From positions 1-40,099 of the IMG/VR virus record IMGVR_UViG_3300031227_000142: a stretch of DNA of 40,099 nucleotides, one strand, 5' to 3'. How positions within the stretch are numbered: the stretch's first letter is position 1; every line of letters starts with the position of its first letter. The stretch comes from a virus. The position numbers and the translations under genes were made by a program. The notes under the pieces are model-generated. The model had not been told where the DNA came from. It saw only the letters and a list, made by a program, of their open reading frames with translations, and ran no database searches. Below, piece after piece: positions 38,951-40,099 of this stretch.

Positions 38951-38980
38951 AGTTTATTCCATTCAACCGCTTCTAGTCAA
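38951..38980 (-). promoter_or_regulatory. leaderless promoter of the glycan operon
   Basis: -35 TTGACT (38975-38980), 18 bp, -10 TAAACT (38951-38956) on the minus strand. The start is 38944, the A of ATG. The spacer contains AAGCGGTTG, but nearer the -35 than in the other members. Confidence 0.7.
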
Positions 38981-38985
38981 TAGCG

Positions 38986-39888
38986 TTAAGTATTATCCGG
39001 GAAGGATGGACTTGCACTAGGACTTAGAGAAACCGAGTCACTTGGGCTAACGCTTGGTGAAGCACTAACACTTGAACTTGGACTCTCAGAAAGCGAAGGA
39101 CTTGGACTATAACTTGCACTCTCAGAAGAACTTCCTGAGGTACTAGCACTAGGACTTGCACTTCCAGAATATGAGGGCGATAGCGATGCCGAAGAACTTG
39201 GGCTTACAGAAGGACTCAAACTTTCACTAACTGAAGGACTTGCACTCTCAGAAGAACTTCCAGAATAGGAAGGTGATACTGAAGGTGAAACACTGTCACT
39301 TCGGCTAATACTTGGTGAAATACTAGAGCTAACTGAAACTGAAGGACTCAGAGATTCACTTACACTAGGACTCAGAGAAACACTTAGACTTTCGCTTGCT
39401 GAAGGTGATAATGAAGCACTTAGTGATTCACTTACACTCTCAGATGTACTAGGGCTAACACTTGCTGATTCACTTACACTTTCAGAAGCACTAGGGCTTG
39501 AAGAAGGTGAAGCGGATAAACTTGGTGAAGATGAACCTGCATCGGTTTCCTTCATCCAGTGAGCTTTTGTAATTGTTCCCATATTTACCCAAACAATACT
39601 TCCTGAACTAGCCAGTAAGTAGTATTTAGCTCCGACTGCAAAGCCGGTATAGTTTTCAGGTACAGTTTCGCCTTCTGCTTCCAGGATAGTATCGCTACTA
39701 GATGCTGGAACAGTGTTGAGTGAAGTTCTATATCTTAAAATTCTATTTTCCAAGTAGGGGTCTAAAGCGGTCAGTAAGTTAGCGTCTTCGTCAGAACGAA
39801 CACCACTGTCAATAGCTTCTATACGAATTATCTCTTTTTGAGTTAATGCGGGTAGATCAGATTTGACTTCGAATGTTGTTGATGCCAT
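38986..39888 (-). CDS. putative head fibre protein with Ser/Pro stalk, allele B
   Basis: A 300-residue protein. Residues 1-120 form an anchor domain (MASTTFEVKSDLPALTQKEI; YTGFAVGAKYYLLASSGSIV); about 120-295 are SPS-x-S repeats ending SFPDNT. The start ATG is at 39886-39888 with AAAGAG upstream. It lies just after the capsid gene, separated by a long hairpin. By analogy with phage head fibres with a capsid-binding base and flexible stalk, it probably decorates the head; the fold is not recognised. The left-end copy (1-600) is a variant of the same gene. Confidence 0.7.
   Translation of the reverse strand: MASTTFEVKSDLPALTQKEIIRIEAIDSGVRSDEDANLLTALDPYLENRILRYRTSLNTVPASSSDTILEAEGETVPENYTGFAVGAKYYLLASSGSIVWVNMGTITKAHWMKETDAGSSSPSLSASPSSSPSASESVSESASVSPSTSESVSESLSASLSPSASESLSVSLSPSVSESLSPSVSVSSSISPSISRSDSVSPSVSPSYSGSSSESASPSVSESLSPSVSPSSSASLSPSYSGSASPSASTSGSSSESASYSPSPSLSESPSSSVSASPSVSPSDSVSLSPSASPSFPDNT
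38999..39530 (-). repeat. Ser/Pro codon repeat tract in the head fibre gene
   Basis: About 530 bases of imperfect Ser-codon repeats. It is closely related to the 29555-30665 tract and duplicated in part at 1-240, which is identical for the first 127 bases. Confidence 0.8.
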
Positions 39889-40099
39889 TTTGCTCTTTCT
39901 AATAACTAAGCCCAGTGTCTAGTGTTTTACCCCTAGAACACTAGGCTCTTGTTATTTAGTTACTTACTAATTATGCAAAAGTTGCAAATAACTCGACAGC
40001 CATGTGCCTGCGAGAGTCTGCTACCTTAGCACCGTATACAAAGAGGTCTTTGTATGCAGATCCGAAGTTACCAATTAGGTCTTCTTCGATATCAGCTTC
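39289..40099. repeat. direct terminal overlap, right copy
   Basis: Partner of 1-811. It suggests a circular or circularly permuted genome of about 39.29 kb with strain variation, rather than exact terminal repeats. Confidence 0.9.
39971..40099 (-). CDS. major capsid protein, C-terminal 42 codons (cut by window end)
   Basis: This equals 683-811 with one base change. It encodes the last residues of the capsid (ending ELFATFA). It is the same locus as the left-end gene under the circular reading. Confidence 0.8.
   Translation of the reverse strand, partial: EADIEEDLIGNFGSAYKDLFVYGAKVADSRRHMAVELFATFA

Noticed and set aside
29555-39530. Diversity-generating retroelement acting on the fibre genes
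   Set aside because: No reverse transcriptase and no template repeat were seen; variation is not limited to adenines.
683-39888. Alternative genetic code (TGA as Gly) as in some CPR bacteria
   Set aside because: TGA ends several genes at sensible places (for example 7668, 8681, 9710 and 37094) with ATGA overlaps.
39289-40099. True tandem duplication of capsid and head fibre genes
   Set aside because: Possible, but the overlap ends exactly at the window ends, so a circular genome with strain variants is simpler.

Overview
The window is an almost complete genome of a tailed, double-stranded DNA phage. It is AT-rich and uses the standard bacterial code (TAA, TGA and TAG all end genes). Every credible gene lies on the minus strand, so transcription runs from high to low coordinates. 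The first 811 bases recur at the right end (1-811 vs 39289-40099) with about 35 substitutions and no indels. The simplest reading is a circular or circularly permuted genome of about 39.3 kb whose contig ends come from two strain variants.

Layout in transcription order. (1) Head and packaging, 7002 down to 683: small and large terminase, portal, two small proteins, an acidic-repeat scaffold and the major capsid protein. A putative head fibre with a Ser/Pro-rich stalk follows (38986-39888; a partial second copy is at 1-600). (2) Glycan module, 38944 to 33230: three glycosyltransferase genes (one a two-domain fusion with a zinc ribbon), two SAM methyltransferases, a short nucleotide-sugar dehydrogenase and an inserted HNH endonuclease. 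(3) Adhesion and tail, 33177 to 24254: a 1237-residue LamG/DUF2341/poly-Gly/Ser-Pro fibre, two more fibre-like proteins, a head-tail adaptor and an internal virion protein. (4) Two giant polyvalent-type proteins (1950 and 725 residues) carrying protease-like, ParB-like and HNH-like motifs. With no tape measure, sheath or tail-tube genes, this suggests a podovirus-like virion. (5) Lysis: a membrane protein, an amidase and a two-TM holin candidate. (6) A roughly 600-base gene-free region at 14187-14813 with tandem promoter-hairpin-terminator units, including an about 78-nt predicted RNA with pseudoknot topology, and an iteron-like zone. (7) Early region, 14186 to 7090: ERF annealing protein, YqaJ exonuclease, an SPFH (prohibitin-like) membrane protein with small membrane and coiled-coil neighbours, a PD-(D/E)XK resolvase-like nuclease, zinc-finger and winged-helix regulators, a tRNA-like gene and small unknowns. 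No DNA polymerase, helicase, RNA polymerase or integrase is visible, so replication probably depends on the host.

The most striking signal is regulatory. At least six genes (38944, 26123, 14186, 13960, 9964, 9136) have a sigma70-type promoter whose -10 box ends exactly six bases before the ATG, placing the transcription start on the A of the start codon. They have no Shine-Dalgarno and would make leaderless mRNAs, while other genes have good Shine-Dalgarno sites. The spacers are 18 bp (19 in one), and two sequence classes of promoter are visible, one tied to early genes through a CAAGCGGTWG element. The host cannot be named. Leaderless starts, LamG/DUF2341 and Ser/Pro repeats, and a small Gly-Gly-Lys-Lys protein fit an uncultured bacterium, possibly Patescibacteria/CPR; that is a guess.
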